Origin: Rhodocyclaceae bacterium
GTDB taxonomy: Bacteria; Pseudomonadota; Gammaproteobacteria; Burkholderiales; Rhodocyclaceae
Direction of reading: 5' to 3'
DNA length: 64,000 nucleotides
Assembly (NCBI GenBank): GCA_016791105.1
Contig: JAEUNM010000006.1
Location: 29,830-93,829, forward strand
The first letter of the stretch is position 1. The number at the start of each line of letters is the position of its first letter. The notes under the pieces are model-generated. The model had not been told where the DNA came from. It saw only the letters and a program-made list of their open reading frames with translations, and did not search any database. Below are positions 1 through 10,049 of the stretch, piece after piece. The position numbers were made by a program, and so were the translations under genes.

Positions 1-1
1 G

Positions 2-940
2 CGGGTGGATTTTCAACTCGGCTGGGAGGCCGAGCCGGCCAAGGAAAAGCAGGAAGAACCGGTGCTGGAACGGCTCACCGCGATGCTCGGCTCGCACGAA
101 TTCGAACTGCTGTGGAGCAGTGTCTATACCTTCCAGTGCCGCCGCATGGAACAGTTCCGTCACGGTCGTGTCCTGTTCGCCGGCGACTCCGCGCATCAGG
201 TATCGCCACACGGCGCGCGCGGTGCCAATTCCGGCATGCAGGACGTGGACAACCTGGCCTGGAAAATCGACCTGGTGCTGAAAGATCAGGCGCCGCTCGA
301 TCTGCTGAATAGCTATGGCGTCGAGCGCGAATACGCGGCCGAAGAAAATTTGCGCAATGCCAAGCGCGCCACTGCCTTCATCACGCCGAAAAACAAACAT
401 GCGCGGCGTTTTCGCGACGCCGTGCTGGCGCTCGCGCGGCGCCAGCCGTTTGCGCGCCGGCTGGTCAATTCCGGGCGCCTGTCGGTGCCGGTGATACTGC
501 TCGAGTCGCCACTCAATACGCCCGACGCCGAACCCATGACGAACGGTCCGGTGCCCGGCAGCCCGTTGCTCGACGTGATGTTGTCCGAACATGGTGAATC
601 CCTACGCCTCGCGCAGGCGGTCGGCAGCGGATTTTGCCTGTTGCTGTTTTGCGGGCGCGATGGTGTGCCCGACGAAGCCGATGTGCTGGCCTTGCAAGCC
701 GCCGCCGGCGAAGTGGCGGCGCTGGGCATGCTGGCCTTGACCGGCGCCGCTGCCGCGTGCCGGCCCGGTCTGCGCATCCTGCACGATGCCGAACTGGCCG
801 CCCACGCAGCTTACGATGCGCTGCCCGGCACGGCGTATTTGCTGCGGCCGGACCAGCACGTGTGCGCGCGCTGGCGCCGGCTGGAGCCTGCGCTGTTGCG
901 CGCGGCCTTGCTGCGCGCCACCGCTGCTACGCCAAACTAA
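2..940 (+). CDS. FAD-dependent aromatic-ring monooxygenase, C-terminal part (5' end outside window)
   Basis: About 312 codons are open from the left edge, so the N-terminal Rossmann FAD-binding motif and the real start are outside the window. What remains has the second FAD contact of the class A flavoprotein hydroxylases (GRVLFAGDSAHQ, followed by SPHGARGANSGMQDVDNLAW), then a helical stretch and a thioredoxin-like C-terminal tail of about 130 residues. This layout matches the MhpA / 2,4-dichlorophenol hydroxylase / PheA family, which hydroxylates phenolic or related rings using NAD(P)H and O2. The substrate cannot be told from this fragment. The gene ends about 150 bp before fbp, with no sign of shared function. 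Confidence 0.8.
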   Translation, partial: RVDFQLGWEAEPAKEKQEEPVLERLTAMLGSHEFELLWSSVYTFQCRRMEQFRHGRVLFAGDSAHQVSPHGARGANSGMQDVDNLAWKIDLVLKDQAPLDLLNSYGVEREYAAEENLRNAKRATAFITPKNKHARRFRDAVLALARRQPFARRLVNSGRLSVPVILLESPLNTPDAEPMTNGPVPGSPLLDVMLSEHGESLRLAQAVGSGFCLLLFCGRDGVPDEADVLALQAAAGEVAALGMLALTGAAAACRPGLRILHDAELAAHAAYDALPGTAYLLRPDQHVCARWRRLEPALLRAALLRATAATPN

Positions 941-1087
941 GGGGCTGGCGGAAAGCCTTCGGGGTGCGTTTTGCCTCATCGCAGCAGCAAGTCACACCTT
1001 GGGTGATCTGGCGCGCCGTTGCGCGCTCGAAGGCCTGGGTAATGCGGGATAATGTGCGCGTTTTCTATGCTTTCGGAGCGTCCCTGC

Positions 1088-2086
1088 ATGGCCCGCATCA
1101 CCCTTACGCGTTATCTCATCGAACAACAGCGCAAGCAGAACATCACGGCGGATCGCCGCCTGCTGATCGAAGTGGTCGCGCGCGCCATCAAATCCATTTC
1201 CGTCGCCGTGTCGCGCGGAGCCATCGCCGGTGTGCTGGGCGAAGCCGGCAGCGATAACGTACAGGGCGAGGCGCAAAAGCAGCTGGACGTGATCGCAAAC
1301 GAAACTTTGCTGGAAGCGAACGAGTGGGGCGGTCATCTGGCCGCCATGGCGTCGGAAGAAATGGACCAGCCCTATGTGATTCCGACCGACTACCCCAAGG
1401 GCGGTTACCTGTTGCTATTCGACCCGCTGGATGGTTCGTCGAATATCGACGTGAATATTTCGGTCGGGACGATTTTTTCCGTTTTGCGCGCGCCGGACAG
1501 CGGCGCGGCGGCGGACGAAAAAAGTTTCCTGCAGGCGGGCCGCACCCAGCTCGCAGCCGGTTATGCCGTGTATGGGCCGGCCACCATGTTGGTGCTGACG
1601 GTGGGCGACGGCGTGCAGGGCTTCACACTGGATCGCGAAACCGGCGGCTTCGTGCTCACCCACGCCGATATGCGCGTTCCCGAAGAAACCCGCGAATATT
1701 CCATCAATGCTTCGAACCGGCGCTTCTGGGAAGCCCCCGTGCAGCGCTATATCGAAGAACTGGAAGCCGGCAAGAGCGGGCCGCGCGGCAAGGATTACAA
1801 CATGCGCTGGGTGGCCTCCATGGTGGCCGACGTACATCGCATCCTCACGCGCGGCGGCGTGTTCATGTACCCCAAGGACAACAAGGACCCCGGCAAGGCC
1901 GGCAAATTGCGCCTCATGTACGAAGCCAATCCCATGGCCATGATCATCGAACAGGCCGGCGGCGCGGCTACGACCGGGCGCGAACGCATCCTCGACATCG
2001 AGCCGGACAAGCTGCACCAGCGCGTGCCGGTCATTCTGGGCTCCAGAGCCGAGGTCGAGCGCGTCACGGCGTACCACAAGGTCTGA
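1088..2086 (+). CDS. fbp: Fructose-1,6-bisphosphatase, class I
   Basis: A 332-aa cytoplasmic enzyme that hydrolyses fructose-1,6-bisphosphate to fructose-6-phosphate in gluconeogenesis, or in the Calvin cycle if one is present. The metal and active-site motif [11 protein letters not shown] lies at residues 111-121 (D112 and D115 ligands), the E90-E91 pair precedes it, and a substrate-binding stretch [20 protein letters not shown] is near the C-terminus. The length is that of the family. I chose the ATG at 1088 ([10 protein letters not shown]) rather than an in-frame GTG 12 codons upstream, because family members begin with this sequence. It is convergent with the MscS gene on the other strand. 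Confidence 0.96.
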   Translation: MARITLTRYLIEQQRKQNITADRRLLIEVVARAIKSISVAVSRGAIAGVLGEAGSDNVQGEAQKQLDVIANETLLEANEWGGHLAAMASEEMDQPYVIPTDYPKGGYLLLFDPLDGSSNIDVNISVGTIFSVLRAPDSGAAADEKSFLQAGRTQLAAGYAVYGPATMLVLTVGDGVQGFTLDRETGGFVLTHADMRVPEETREYSINASNRRFWEAPVQRYIEELEAGKSGPRGKDYNMRWVASMVADVHRILTRGGVFMYPKDNKDPGKAGKLRLMYEANPMAMIIEQAGGAATTGRERILDIEPDKLHQRVPVILGSRAEVERVTAYHKV

Positions 2087-2152
2087 AGCGGCCGGGCGCC
2101 GGATCGGGCCTGGCCGGCGCCGAGCTATGGCGCCGGCAGCAGGTGTGCGGGA

Positions 2153-2971
2153 TCAGCCCGCGCGCTGAATCAATACGCTGTGCGGTGCCGGTACCGGGTA
2201 GCCGGCTTCGCCGCAAGCGGCCAGGATGGCATTGTTGGTATCGAAATAAACCTGCCAGTAATCCTTGTTGTGGCAGTAGGGGCGCACAGCGAGCAGGGTG
2301 CCGGCCGGGTTGAATTCGATGATTTCGACGTCCGGCGCGGGCGTATTCATCACATTGGGAATTTGCGCAAGTTTGGCCTTGATGCGCGCCGCCGCGTCCT
2401 TGGGGTCCACCGTATGCGCCAGTTGCGCTTTCAGGTCCACGCGGCGATACGGATTGTTGGTGTAATTGATGATGTTGTCGGAAAAGATTTTGTTGTTTCC
2501 GACCGTCACGCGCACGTTGTCCGGCGTATCCAGCGTGGTTGCGAACAGGCCGATTTCGCGCACGTCGCCGGTTACGCCGGCGGCGCTGATCATGTCGCCC
2601 ACTTTGAAGGGGCGCAGGATGATCAGAAATATGCCGGCCGCGAAATTGGCCAGCAAGCCACCCCAGGCGGCGCCTATCGCCACACCGGCAGCTGCGGCGA
2701 GCGCCACGAAACTGGTGGTTTCGACACCGAATACCGACAACACGGCAAGCAGCAGCACGATGCGCAAAATGACGCGCAGCGAGGCGTCGACATAGGCCGT
2801 CAGCGTGTTGTCCAGCTTGCGTGCGGACATGGCTTCGCGCAGCACCCGGCTGGCGAAGCCGATCAGCCAGCCGCCGACGATCCAGAGCAGGATGGCGCCG
2901 ACCACTTTCCACAATACCGGCACCAGTATGGTCGTAAATAGATATTCCGCTTTGGTCAATGTTTCCTGCAT
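2153..2971 (-). CDS. mscS: Small mechanosensitive channel, MscS family
   Basis: A 272-aa inner-membrane protein of minimal MscS size. It has three predicted transmembrane helices (about 12-38, 62-84 and 88-118). The third is rich in Gly and Ala, as in the MscS pore helix (VALAAAAGVAIGAAWGGLLA). It is followed by the beta domain (LRPFKVGDMISAAGVTGDVREI) with the usual conserved NN (VGNNKIFSDNIINY) and an alpha/beta C-terminal vestibule. Such channels open under membrane tension and release solutes during hypo-osmotic shock. It stands alone, convergent with fbp. A different MscS-type protein is encoded at 59.6 kb. Confidence 0.92.
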   Translation of the reverse strand: MQETLTKAEYLFTTILVPVLWKVVGAILLWIVGGWLIGFASRVLREAMSARKLDNTLTAYVDASLRVILRIVLLLAVLSVFGVETTSFVALAAAAGVAIGAAWGGLLANFAAGIFLIILRPFKVGDMISAAGVTGDVREIGLFATTLDTPDNVRVTVGNNKIFSDNIINYTNNPYRRVDLKAQLAHTVDPKDAAARIKAKLAQIPNVMNTPAPDVEIIEFNPAGTLLAVRPYCHNKDYWQVYFDTNNAILAACGEAGYPVPAPHSVLIQRAG

Positions 2972-3432
2972 GGCAATTCCTTATTGAGCTTGGTTTGGTG
3001 AAGCGAGGAGGGGGTGGCCTGGTCGGGCCGCGAGGTGTGGTGAAATCCGGGCAGCCTGAAATGATCTGTAGGGCGGGTAGCGCGCGTTGCCACAAAAATT
3101 GGCGCCAATTGCGGGCGTTGCTGTGGGTGTGCATTCCTTTTCTGTAGCGCGCATCGTATTCCGTGCGGAACGCTAACCTTGCGCGTTGCCGCGGCGCGAA
3201 ATTTGCTACGTCCAGCGTCACCTGAAGTTTTGGGTGACAGAAAGCTTGTGCGCGGATGCTAGCACCGCCGCGCCCTGTTGTGGAAAAAATGTGCACTTGC
3301 AACATGGTCGTCCATGACGCCCATGCCGGGCAAATGCACTGCGATGCAGCCAAATTGCGCGCTGGATATTGCGCTGGCGGCGCGTTCGCCGTATGGTTGC
3401 GCCCGACTTCACTCAACCGGAAAGGAAATCCG
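2972..3432. other. Intergenic region between divergent genes
   Basis: About 460 bp separate the MscS gene (leftwards) from the membrane-anchored protein at 3433 (rightwards), so both promoters should be here. I see no coding sequence with convincing composition, no repeat and no clear RNA structure. A ribosome-binding site (AAAGGAAATC) ends the region in front of 3433. Confidence 0.5.
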
Positions 3433-4104
3433 ATGCGTGTGTTTACACGTCTGGTTTTTGCCCTCTGCATCACGCTGGCCGGGATGACCGCCCGGGCCGA
3501 CCAAATCAATTTCGACGAGGTGGCCGACGCTACCGATATTTCGTATCACTACTTTTCCCGCGGCGTACTGATTTTCTGCGCCGGACCCAGTTCCGCGTGC
3601 AAAACGCTATCTGTCTATGCGCGCGCGGCGGAAGGCGCGCACAGCGGCAAAAACGTGATTTCCACGCGCAAGACGGACGCCCCGGTGGTGCATGGCAGCA
3701 CCACCGGCGCCATCCTGATGCTGTTTCCGGACAAGGTGAGCCGCGTGTCGATCGCGGCGCGTTCGATTCCCCGTGCCGGCGAGGAAAGTTCGCCCGATCA
3801 CGTGCTGATCGGCGCCTTCGATTCGAACCGCAAGCGGGTTGGCGAAGTCGTAGCCGGGACGGCGCACAATACCTGGGAAAAGTTGTCCATCAGCGCACCG
3901 GACAATCGCATCGAAGCGCTGTTGTTGGGTGTGGATGAAAGCCACGGCGGCAACGTCGAGGCGCAATTCGATACGCTGCGCTTTGAGCGCGTGTGGCGCC
4001 CGCTGGGCTGGATACCCGTGGTGATCGTGATCGTGCTGCTGGGCGTTGTGGGCGCGATCTACGTCAACCGCAAACATCCGCCCGCCGATTCCGCTCGCGC
4101 ATAA
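3433..4104 (+). CDS. Exported protein with C-terminal membrane anchor, function unknown
   Basis: 223 aa. The N-terminus is a clear signal peptide (MRVFTRLVFALCITLAGMTARA, cleavage after about residue 22). Next comes a ~165-residue extracytoplasmic domain of beta-sandwich character with two cysteines (around residues 49 and 56, FCAGPSSAC) that could form a disulfide. A single transmembrane helix (WIPVVIVIVLLGVVGAIYV) and a short basic tail follow. The opening INFDE..D...Y.YFSRGVLIF resembles jelly-roll domains of surface proteins. The start has a good SD (AAAGGAAA). It lies 82 bp upstream of tamA on the same strand, so it could be co-transcribed, but a link to outer-membrane assembly is only positional. 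Confidence 0.75.
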   Translation: MRVFTRLVFALCITLAGMTARADQINFDEVADATDISYHYFSRGVLIFCAGPSSACKTLSVYARAAEGAHSGKNVISTRKTDAPVVHGSTTGAILMLFPDKVSRVSIAARSIPRAGEESSPDHVLIGAFDSNRKRVGEVVAGTAHNTWEKLSISAPDNRIEALLLGVDESHGGNVEAQFDTLRFERVWRPLGWIPVVIVIVLLGVVGAIYVNRKHPPADSARA

Positions 4105-4186
4105 CGATCGCATTGACGGCAAGCGACGCACGGCGCCAGATTTTCGCCTGAGCAGGGTAAGGCGCCGGCACGTCGCGGAGGGACAT

Positions 4187-5905
4187 TTGCTGCACAAGAA
4201 TTGCGGCTGGGCGCTTGCCTGCGCCCTGTTTGCGCCCGTTCAATGCGCGCTGGCGGCGGTGCAGATCGAAGCGCCGCCAGCGGTGGCCGAACTGTTGCGC
4301 CGCTACCTGCTGGTGGCCGCGCAGGACATTGATTCGTCCGATCCGCTCGCGCGCGCCAACTTTCTGCGTGAGGCGCGCCGCGAGGCAGGTAATTTGCTCG
4401 CCGCCGAAGGCTATTTTTCGCCCACCCTGCAGCTAGGCGCCGGGCTGCGCCCGGTATTGAAGGTGGAGCCGGGCGAACGCGCACACATCGCTTCCGTTCG
4501 CATCGAATTTTCCGGCGCCATTGCAGCCCGGGCCAGTGCGCAGCCGGAGCGCATGGAGCGCCTGCGCAAGGCCTGGTTGCTGCCGGCCGGCGCCGCATTT
4601 CGCCAACTGAGCTGGGACGAAGCGAAAGACGCTCTGCTGGCCGATTTGACCAGCCTGGATTTTCCGGCCGCGGCGTACACCCTCACGCGGGCCGAGGTCG
4701 ATCCCGCCGCCGCCAGCGTGGAAATTCTGGTTGAAGTGGATAGCGGGCCGGCGTTTCGTTTCGGCAGGACGGAAATCGAAGGTGTCAAGGAATATCCAGC
4801 CGGATTGCCGCAGCGCTACGGCAGCATCGCGCCAGGCAGCCGGTATAGCCGCGAACGACTGCTGGACTTGCAGCGCGCGCTGCAAAATACGCCGTACTTT
4901 TCCACCGCCCTGGTCGATATCGATACCGATCCCGCCCAGTCCGAAGCGGCTACCGTACATGTGCGGGTGGTCGAATCCACGGCGCGGCACATCTCTTTCG
5001 GCGCCGGTTATTCCAGCAACAACGGCGCGCGCGGGGAAATCAGCTACCGCCAGCCCAATCTGTTCGGCCGCGCCTGGAACCTGCAATCCACGCTACGCCT
5101 GGAGATGCGGCATCAACTTGCGTTTACCGACGTGCTGCTGCCGCCCGCCGCGGGCGGCTTCCGCGATGGATATGGCGCGCTGGCGGAAAGTACCGACAGC
5201 AACGGACTGGACACCCGGCGCGTCAAATTGGGCTGGTTACGCACCCGCACCCTGGGTGCGCTGGAAACCTCCTATGGCCTCAGCCTGCAGCGCGAACTAC
5301 ACGACGTTACCGATGGCGACTACACGCGGCGCGATGCGCTGGCGGCAAACGCCTCATGGACCTGGCGCAGTGTTGATAATTTGCTCGATCCGCGCAGCGG
5401 GCAGGTGATCAATCTGCAACTGGGGGGCGGTTTGAAATTGCTGGCGTCGGACCAGAATTTCGTCCGTGGCTATGTGCGCTATCAGCGCTATCAGCCGGTC
5501 GGTGCACGCGACACCCTCATGCTGCGTGGCGAACTGGGCATGACGCGCGCTGCCAGCAGCGATGGCATACCGGAAGAATTTCTGTTCCGTGCCGGTGGCA
5601 CCGGGTCGATACGCGGCTACGCCTATCAAAGTCTGGGGCCGCGCGAAGCCGGCGCGGTGGTGGGCGGGCGCCTGCTCGCCATCGCCAGTGTCGAATACGT
5701 GCATTGGCTGCAGGGGGACTGGGGCGTCGCCGGCTTTGTCGATAGCGGCAATGCGGTGGATAGGCGCGGCGATTTCGTCGCGCGCACCGGCTACGGCGTG
5801 GGGCTGCGCTGGAAAAGCCCGGCCGGGCCGCTTGCGTTCGACCTCGCCTATTCCCGGCACGAGCAAAAATTGCGACCCCACGTGGCGGTCGCGATTGCGT
5901 TCTGA
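4187..5905 (+). CDS. tamA: TamA, outer-membrane translocation and assembly module subunit
   Basis: An Omp85-family outer-membrane beta-barrel protein of 572 aa (E. coli TamA is 577). It has an N-terminal signal peptide, three POTRA-like periplasmic domains (roughly residues 25-260) and a 16-stranded barrel. The barrel includes the family's lid-loop signature near the end (FRAGGTGSIRGYAYQSLGPR) and the terminal AVAIAF strand ending in Phe. TamA works with TamB, encoded 5 bp downstream, in outer-membrane protein insertion and lipid transport. The frame extends upstream without a start that makes sense. I chose TTG at 4187 because GCGGAGGG sits just upstream and it places the signal peptide at the N-terminus. 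Confidence 0.92.
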   Translation: MLHKNCGWALACALFAPVQCALAAVQIEAPPAVAELLRRYLLVAAQDIDSSDPLARANFLREARREAGNLLAAEGYFSPTLQLGAGLRPVLKVEPGERAHIASVRIEFSGAIAARASAQPERMERLRKAWLLPAGAAFRQLSWDEAKDALLADLTSLDFPAAAYTLTRAEVDPAAASVEILVEVDSGPAFRFGRTEIEGVKEYPAGLPQRYGSIAPGSRYSRERLLDLQRALQNTPYFSTALVDIDTDPAQSEAATVHVRVVESTARHISFGAGYSSNNGARGEISYRQPNLFGRAWNLQSTLRLEMRHQLAFTDVLLPPAAGGFRDGYGALAESTDSNGLDTRRVKLGWLRTRTLGALETSYGLSLQRELHDVTDGDYTRRDALAANASWTWRSVDNLLDPRSGQVINLQLGGGLKLLASDQNFVRGYVRYQRYQPVGARDTLMLRGELGMTRAASSDGIPEEFLFRAGGTGSIRGYAYQSLGPREAGAVVGGRLLAIASVEYVHWLQGDWGVAGFVDSGNAVDRRGDFVARTGYGVGLRWKSPAGPLAFDLAYSRHEQKLRPHVAVAIAF

Positions 5906-5910
5906 GTCCC

Positions 5911-8900
5911 ATGACGGCCACCGAAACCGCTACCAGGCCGCCCCGGCGCCGCGCCTGGCTGTACGCGACGGCCCTGGTCGCGCCAGGTCTGGCGCTGCTG
6001 CTGGGGTTTTTGGTGGCGACCACGGCCGGCCTGCGCTTCCTCTGCGCGCGGCTTGGCACCATGACCGATGGCGCGATCGAGGCGGAAGCGAGCGCCGGCA
6101 GCTTGCTGGCCGGGCCCGAATTTGCGCGCCTCAGCTTGCGCCAGGAAGGCGGCCGCTACAGCCTGGAGGGCTTGCGCGTGGATTGGGCGCCGGGCGAACT
6201 TTTGTCGGGGCGGCTCCACGTCCGCGAAGTCCTGATAGAGCGCGTGCTCGTCAAACCATCCGACTCGCAGACGCCGTCGCAAGCACCGCAAAATCTGGCT
6301 GCGCCGCTGCCCATCCGAATCGACGCCATCGCCTGTGGCAGCCTGCACATCGAGGGCTACCCGCAGGCCGAATTGAACACTTTGCGCGGCCGCCTGCAGG
6401 CCGGCGCGGGTAAGTGGCAGTTCGAGCTGTCTGCGCAGGCGCCATTCGGGCCGCTGGATATTCGCGCTGACGTGGATCAGGCCGCGCCATTCACCACGAC
6501 CGCCGAAATTCAGGCGCGCGGCGAACTGGATGGCCGCGACTGGCAAGCCGAGGCGAAGGTGCAGGGAGCGCTGGCGCAGCAACTCGTACTGCGCCTGGAT
6601 GCGCGCGGGCTGGGTTTGGCCGGGCGTGCCCAGGCGCGCGTGGCGCTGTTCGGCGAGCAGGCCTTGCTGGGCGCGGAACTGGCCTTGGACCGATTCGATC
6701 CGGCTGCATTGGCGCCGCAATTGCCGCATGCGGCGATTAGCGCCAAGGCCGATCTGGCGCCGCTTGCTGGCAGGAGCGAGGTTGCCGGCAAGCTCGAAAT
6801 ACTCAATGCCGAGCCCGGGCGCCTCGACGCCGGCCGCATACCTCTCGCGCAATTGCGCGGTCGCTTGACGCTTGGCGAGGCCGGCGCGAGCCTGAAGGAT
6901 ATGCAGCTCGCGCTGGTGCCCGGTGGTAGCGCCAAAGGCAGCGTTGAGGTACGCAAGGGGCGCCTGGCGGCGGAACTTCAACTGGCCGGCATCGATGCGG
7001 CGGCCTGGGATGCACGCTTCGTGCGTACGCAGCTTGCCGGCCGCCTGAGCCTGGACGCCCAGCCGGAGGCGCAGCAGTTACGCCTGGATCTGCGCGAGCC
7101 GCGCTTTCGCGTGCAGGCGTCCGCGCGGCGCGAGGGCGATACGCTGGCGCTGGAACAGTTCGCGTTGCTGGCCGGGTCAGGCCGTCTGGAACTTACAGGG
7201 ACGCTGGGTTTGGCGGCGGCGCAGGTGCTGTCTCTGCGCGGCCGGCTGACCGATTTCGATCCGGCGCGGCTGGGGCAATTTCCGGCCGCGCGCATACACG
7301 CTGATTTGCGCGCCGACGGCACCTTGTCCCCGCTCGCCGGCAAGCTCGACTTTCGCCTGCAGGATAGCCAGTTGGCCGGCAAGCCTTTGAGCGGCGCCGG
7401 CAACATAGCGCTGGAGCGTGCGCGTATAAGCGCCGCCGAAATTGCGCTCGATGCGGCCGGCAATCGGCTGCGCGTGCACGGCGCCTATGGCGCGCCGGGC
7501 GACCGGCTGGATTTTGCGATCGAGGCGCCCCACCTGGAGGCCCTGCCGGGCGCACTGGCCGGCAAGCTCGCCGCCAACGGCTGGGTGGGAGGCAGCGTGG
7601 ACCATCCGGCCGGCGAATTGGAAGCCGAAGCCGCCGGCTTGGCCCTGCCGGATGCCTGGCGCCTGGCATCGGCCAGACTTAAGTTGCGTTTGCCCGCCGA
7701 TGGCGCGGCTTTCACGGCCAGCCTGGAAGCGGGTACGTTTGCGCATGCGGAGCGCGCGTTTTTCGAATCGGCAACTGCGCAATTGGACGGTACGCGCAGC
7801 GCCCACCATATCAGTCTGAATGCCCAGTTATCCGAGCATGACAAGCTGTCTGGCAGCGCCGACGGGGCTTTGCGGGACGGCCCGCGGTGGGACGGCAGCA
7901 TCGCCGCGCTGGTGCTCAGCGGCAGCACGCCTTTCGCGGCCCGGCTGATGGAGCCGGTCGCCCTGAAGCTGGGGCCCAAGCGTCTGGAACTGGGCGCCGC
8001 GCGAATTGCCGGGCCACAAGCCAGCCTGCGCCTGCTGGAAACGCGCTGGGACGGTGCCCGCTTCACCAGTCGCGGCGAACTGGCCGGCCTCGGGTTTGCG
8101 CCTGCGCCCCTGCAGGGCGATTTGCGCTTGCGCGGGCAGTGGGATCTGCGCGTGGGCGACACGCTGGACGGAGAACTGGCGCTCGAACGCGCAAGCGGCG
8201 ACCTGCGCATGCCGGGTGAAGGCGGCCCTGCACTAGGGCTGGCGGAACTCAAGCTGAGCGCTGCGGCCGTTGCGAGCCGACTGCGCGCGGAATTGTCCGC
8301 CCGCGGCGAGCCGTTCGGGAACCTGCAGGCGCAGGCGGCCGTGCGCGCCGAGCACGCGCCGGACGGATGGCGCATCGCCCCTGCGGCGGCCCTTTCCGGC
8401 AGCGCGACATTGGAAATAGGCCGCCTCGACTGGTTGGGCCCGCTCATTGACCCGAATACCCGATCTGCCGGCCGCCTGCGCGGCCACATGGACCTCGCCG
8501 GGACCATGGCCGCGCCACGGCTGGAAGGGCGCCTGGAAGGGGAAGCGCTCGAACTGGCGCTGCTCGACACCGGTGTGCGCCTGTCCGGCGGCAGCCTCAA
8601 GGCGCGCTTTTCAGCGGACAGGCTGTGGCTGGACGAATTGCGCTTTTCCAGTCCTCTGCAGGTGCGTCCGCGCGAGGTGCGGCTGCGGCTGGCCGAATTC
8701 GAAGCCAATCCGGGCACGCTGGCGCTGAGCGGCAGCCTGAGCATTCCGGAACTGCGTGCCGACCTCAGTCTGCACGCCGAGCGCCTGCTTGCCTTGCAGC
8801 GGCCGGATCGCTGGGTGGCACTGAGCGGCACCGCCGCGCTTGCGGGCGAGCGTGGCCGGGGCTACCAAGTGTCCGGGGCGTTCAAGGCGGACGCCGGCTA

Positions 8901-9747
8901 CGCGGAAATACCGGATACGGGCGCGCCGCAGTTGTCCGAAGATGTGCTCATCAAAGGGCGCGGATTGGCGCAGCCCGCGCCGCTGCGGCTCGGCTATGCG
9001 CTGGAGGCGGATTTCGGCAAATCCTTTTATCTGAAGGGCAGGGGCCTGGATACGCGGCTCACCGGCGCCGTGAAATTGCGCGCCGAAGCCGGCGGGCGTC
9101 TGTATGCGACCGGATCGATTGCGACCCAGGGTGGCAGTTTCGACGCCTACGGCCAGGCACTGCGCATCGCGCGCGGCATCGTGAATTTTCAGGGTGCGCT
9201 GGATGATCCCGGGCTCAACGTGCTGGCCCTGCGCGACGGACTGCCGGTGGAAGCCGGCGTGGAAGTGGGCGGCACGGCGCGCCGGCCCAAGGTGCGGCTG
9301 TATTCGGAGCCGGCCATGCCGGACAGCGAAAAACTGTCCTGGGTCGTGTTGGGACATGGCCAGGAACAGGGCGGTGATACCGGGCTGCTGATCGCGGCGG
9401 CCGGGGCATTGCTGGGTGGCCAGTCGGGGGGGATTTCGCACCAGCTTGCCGGCGCGCTCGGGGTGGACCAGATTACCCTGACCCAGGGCAATCTGTCGGG
9501 CAGCGGGCTGGGCCGGGGCGGCAGCGCCGTGGTGGGCGGGTCGAGCAGTCACGCCCCGCTGGCGTCGCAAATATTCACGGTAGGCAAGCGTCTGGGCGAC
9601 AAGCTATATCTGTCCTACGAACAGAGTCTGGCCGGCGCGCAGAACATCGTCAAACTGTCCTATCAGTTGTCGCGCCGGCTCGAATTGATAGGCCGCGCCG
9701 GCACCGACAACGCGCTCGATCTGCGCTATTCGTTTTCGTTCAAATGA
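5911..9747 (+). CDS. tamB: TamB, inner-membrane-anchored AsmA-like partner of TamA
   Basis: 1278 aa, close to E. coli TamB (1259). It has one N-terminal transmembrane helix (about residues 12-36), then a very long run of repetitive beta-strands expected to form a periplasmic hydrophobic groove. It ends in the conserved TamB domain (former DUF490), visible from about residue 980 to the C-terminus (QIFTVGKRLGDKLYLSYEQS and a final aromatic F-K). It bridges inner and outer membranes and docks on the POTRA domains of TamA. The 5-bp gap to tamA implies translation coupling in one operon. Confidence 0.93.
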   Translation: MTATETATRPPRRRAWLYATALVAPGLALLLGFLVATTAGLRFLCARLGTMTDGAIEAEASAGSLLAGPEFARLSLRQEGGRYSLEGLRVDWAPGELLSGRLHVREVLIERVLVKPSDSQTPSQAPQNLAAPLPIRIDAIACGSLHIEGYPQAELNTLRGRLQAGAGKWQFELSAQAPFGPLDIRADVDQAAPFTTTAEIQARGELDGRDWQAEAKVQGALAQQLVLRLDARGLGLAGRAQARVALFGEQALLGAELALDRFDPAALAPQLPHAAISAKADLAPLAGRSEVAGKLEILNAEPGRLDAGRIPLAQLRGRLTLGEAGASLKDMQLALVPGGSAKGSVEVRKGRLAAELQLAGIDAAAWDARFVRTQLAGRLSLDAQPEAQQLRLDLREPRFRVQASARREGDTLALEQFALLAGSGRLELTGTLGLAAAQVLSLRGRLTDFDPARLGQFPAARIHADLRADGTLSPLAGKLDFRLQDSQLAGKPLSGAGNIALERARISAAEIALDAAGNRLRVHGAYGAPGDRLDFAIEAPHLEALPGALAGKLAANGWVGGSVDHPAGELEAEAAGLALPDAWRLASARLKLRLPADGAAFTASLEAGTFAHAERAFFESATAQLDGTRSAHHISLNAQLSEHDKLSGSADGALRDGPRWDGSIAALVLSGSTPFAARLMEPVALKLGPKRLELGAARIAGPQASLRLLETRWDGARFTSRGELAGLGFAPAPLQGDLRLRGQWDLRVGDTLDGELALERASGDLRMPGEGGPALGLAELKLSAAAVASRLRAELSARGEPFGNLQAQAAVRAEHAPDGWRIAPAAALSGSATLEIGRLDWLGPLIDPNTRSAGRLRGHMDLAGTMAAPRLEGRLEGEALELALLDTGVRLSGGSLKARFSADRLWLDELRFSSPLQVRPREVRLRLAEFEANPGTLALSGSLSIPELRADLSLHAERLLALQRPDRWVALSGTAALAGERGRGYQVSGAFKADAGYAEIPDTGAPQLSEDVLIKGRGLAQPAPLRLGYALEADFGKSFYLKGRGLDTRLTGAVKLRAEAGGRLYATGSIATQGGSFDAYGQALRIARGIVNFQGALDDPGLNVLALRDGLPVEAGVEVGGTARRPKVRLYSEPAMPDSEKLSWVVLGHGQEQGGDTGLLIAAAGALLGGQSGGISHQLAGALGVDQITLTQGNLSGSGLGRGGSAVVGGSSSHAPLASQIFTVGKRLGDKLYLSYEQSLAGAQNIVKLSYQLSRRLELIGRAGTDNALDLRYSFSFK

Positions 9748-9781
9748 AACTGGCCGTCCGCGCGCCATAAGCGCCGGGCGC

Positions 9782-9805
9782 AAAAAAACCCGCGCGCGGC
9801 GGGTT
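9782..9805 (-). terminator. Intrinsic terminator of rpmB-rpmG
   Basis: A 7-bp stem AACCCGC / GCGGGTT with a 5-nt loop is followed, on the minus strand, by a run of T residues (A run at 9782-9788 on the plus strand). It lies 22 bp past the rpmG stop. The plus-strand copy has TTCTTT after the stem and could also stop tamB transcription weakly. Confidence 0.85.
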
Positions 9806-9827
9806 CTTTGCGGGCGCGCGGACCGGC

Positions 9828-9995
9828 TTACTTCAGCTTCACTTCCTTGTACAGGACGTGCTTGCGCGCCTTCGGGTCGAATTTCATGAACTCCAGCTTT
9901 TCCGGCGTGGTGCGCTTGTTTTTGCTGGTGGTGTAGAAATGCCCAGTGCCGGCGGTGGATTCCAGCTTGATTTTTTCTCGGGTACCTTTGGCCAT
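9828..9995 (-). CDS. rpmG: 50S ribosomal protein L33
   Basis: A 55-aa basic ribosomal protein of the large subunit, starting [18 protein letters not shown] and ending [11 protein letters not shown]. It is of the cysteine-free type (no CxxC zinc knuckle), which is normal for most proteobacterial L33 and means no zinc requirement. It follows rpmB by 54 bp in the usual bacterial order and is followed by a clear terminator. The start is ATG with GGAG close upstream. Confidence 0.97.
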   Translation of the reverse strand: MAKGTREKIKLESTAGTGHFYTTSKNKRTTPEKLEFMKFDPKARKHVLYKEVKLK

Positions 9996-10049
9996 GATGC
10001 TCTCCGGGTAATGATTATTCGCGTGCGGGCGTGGGCGCAGTGGTTGCGC

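Noticed and set aside
5848..6981. Long minus-strand frames opposite tamB and other GC-rich genes
   Set aside because: They are mirror frames of clearly coding sequence, with no family resemblance and no start context.
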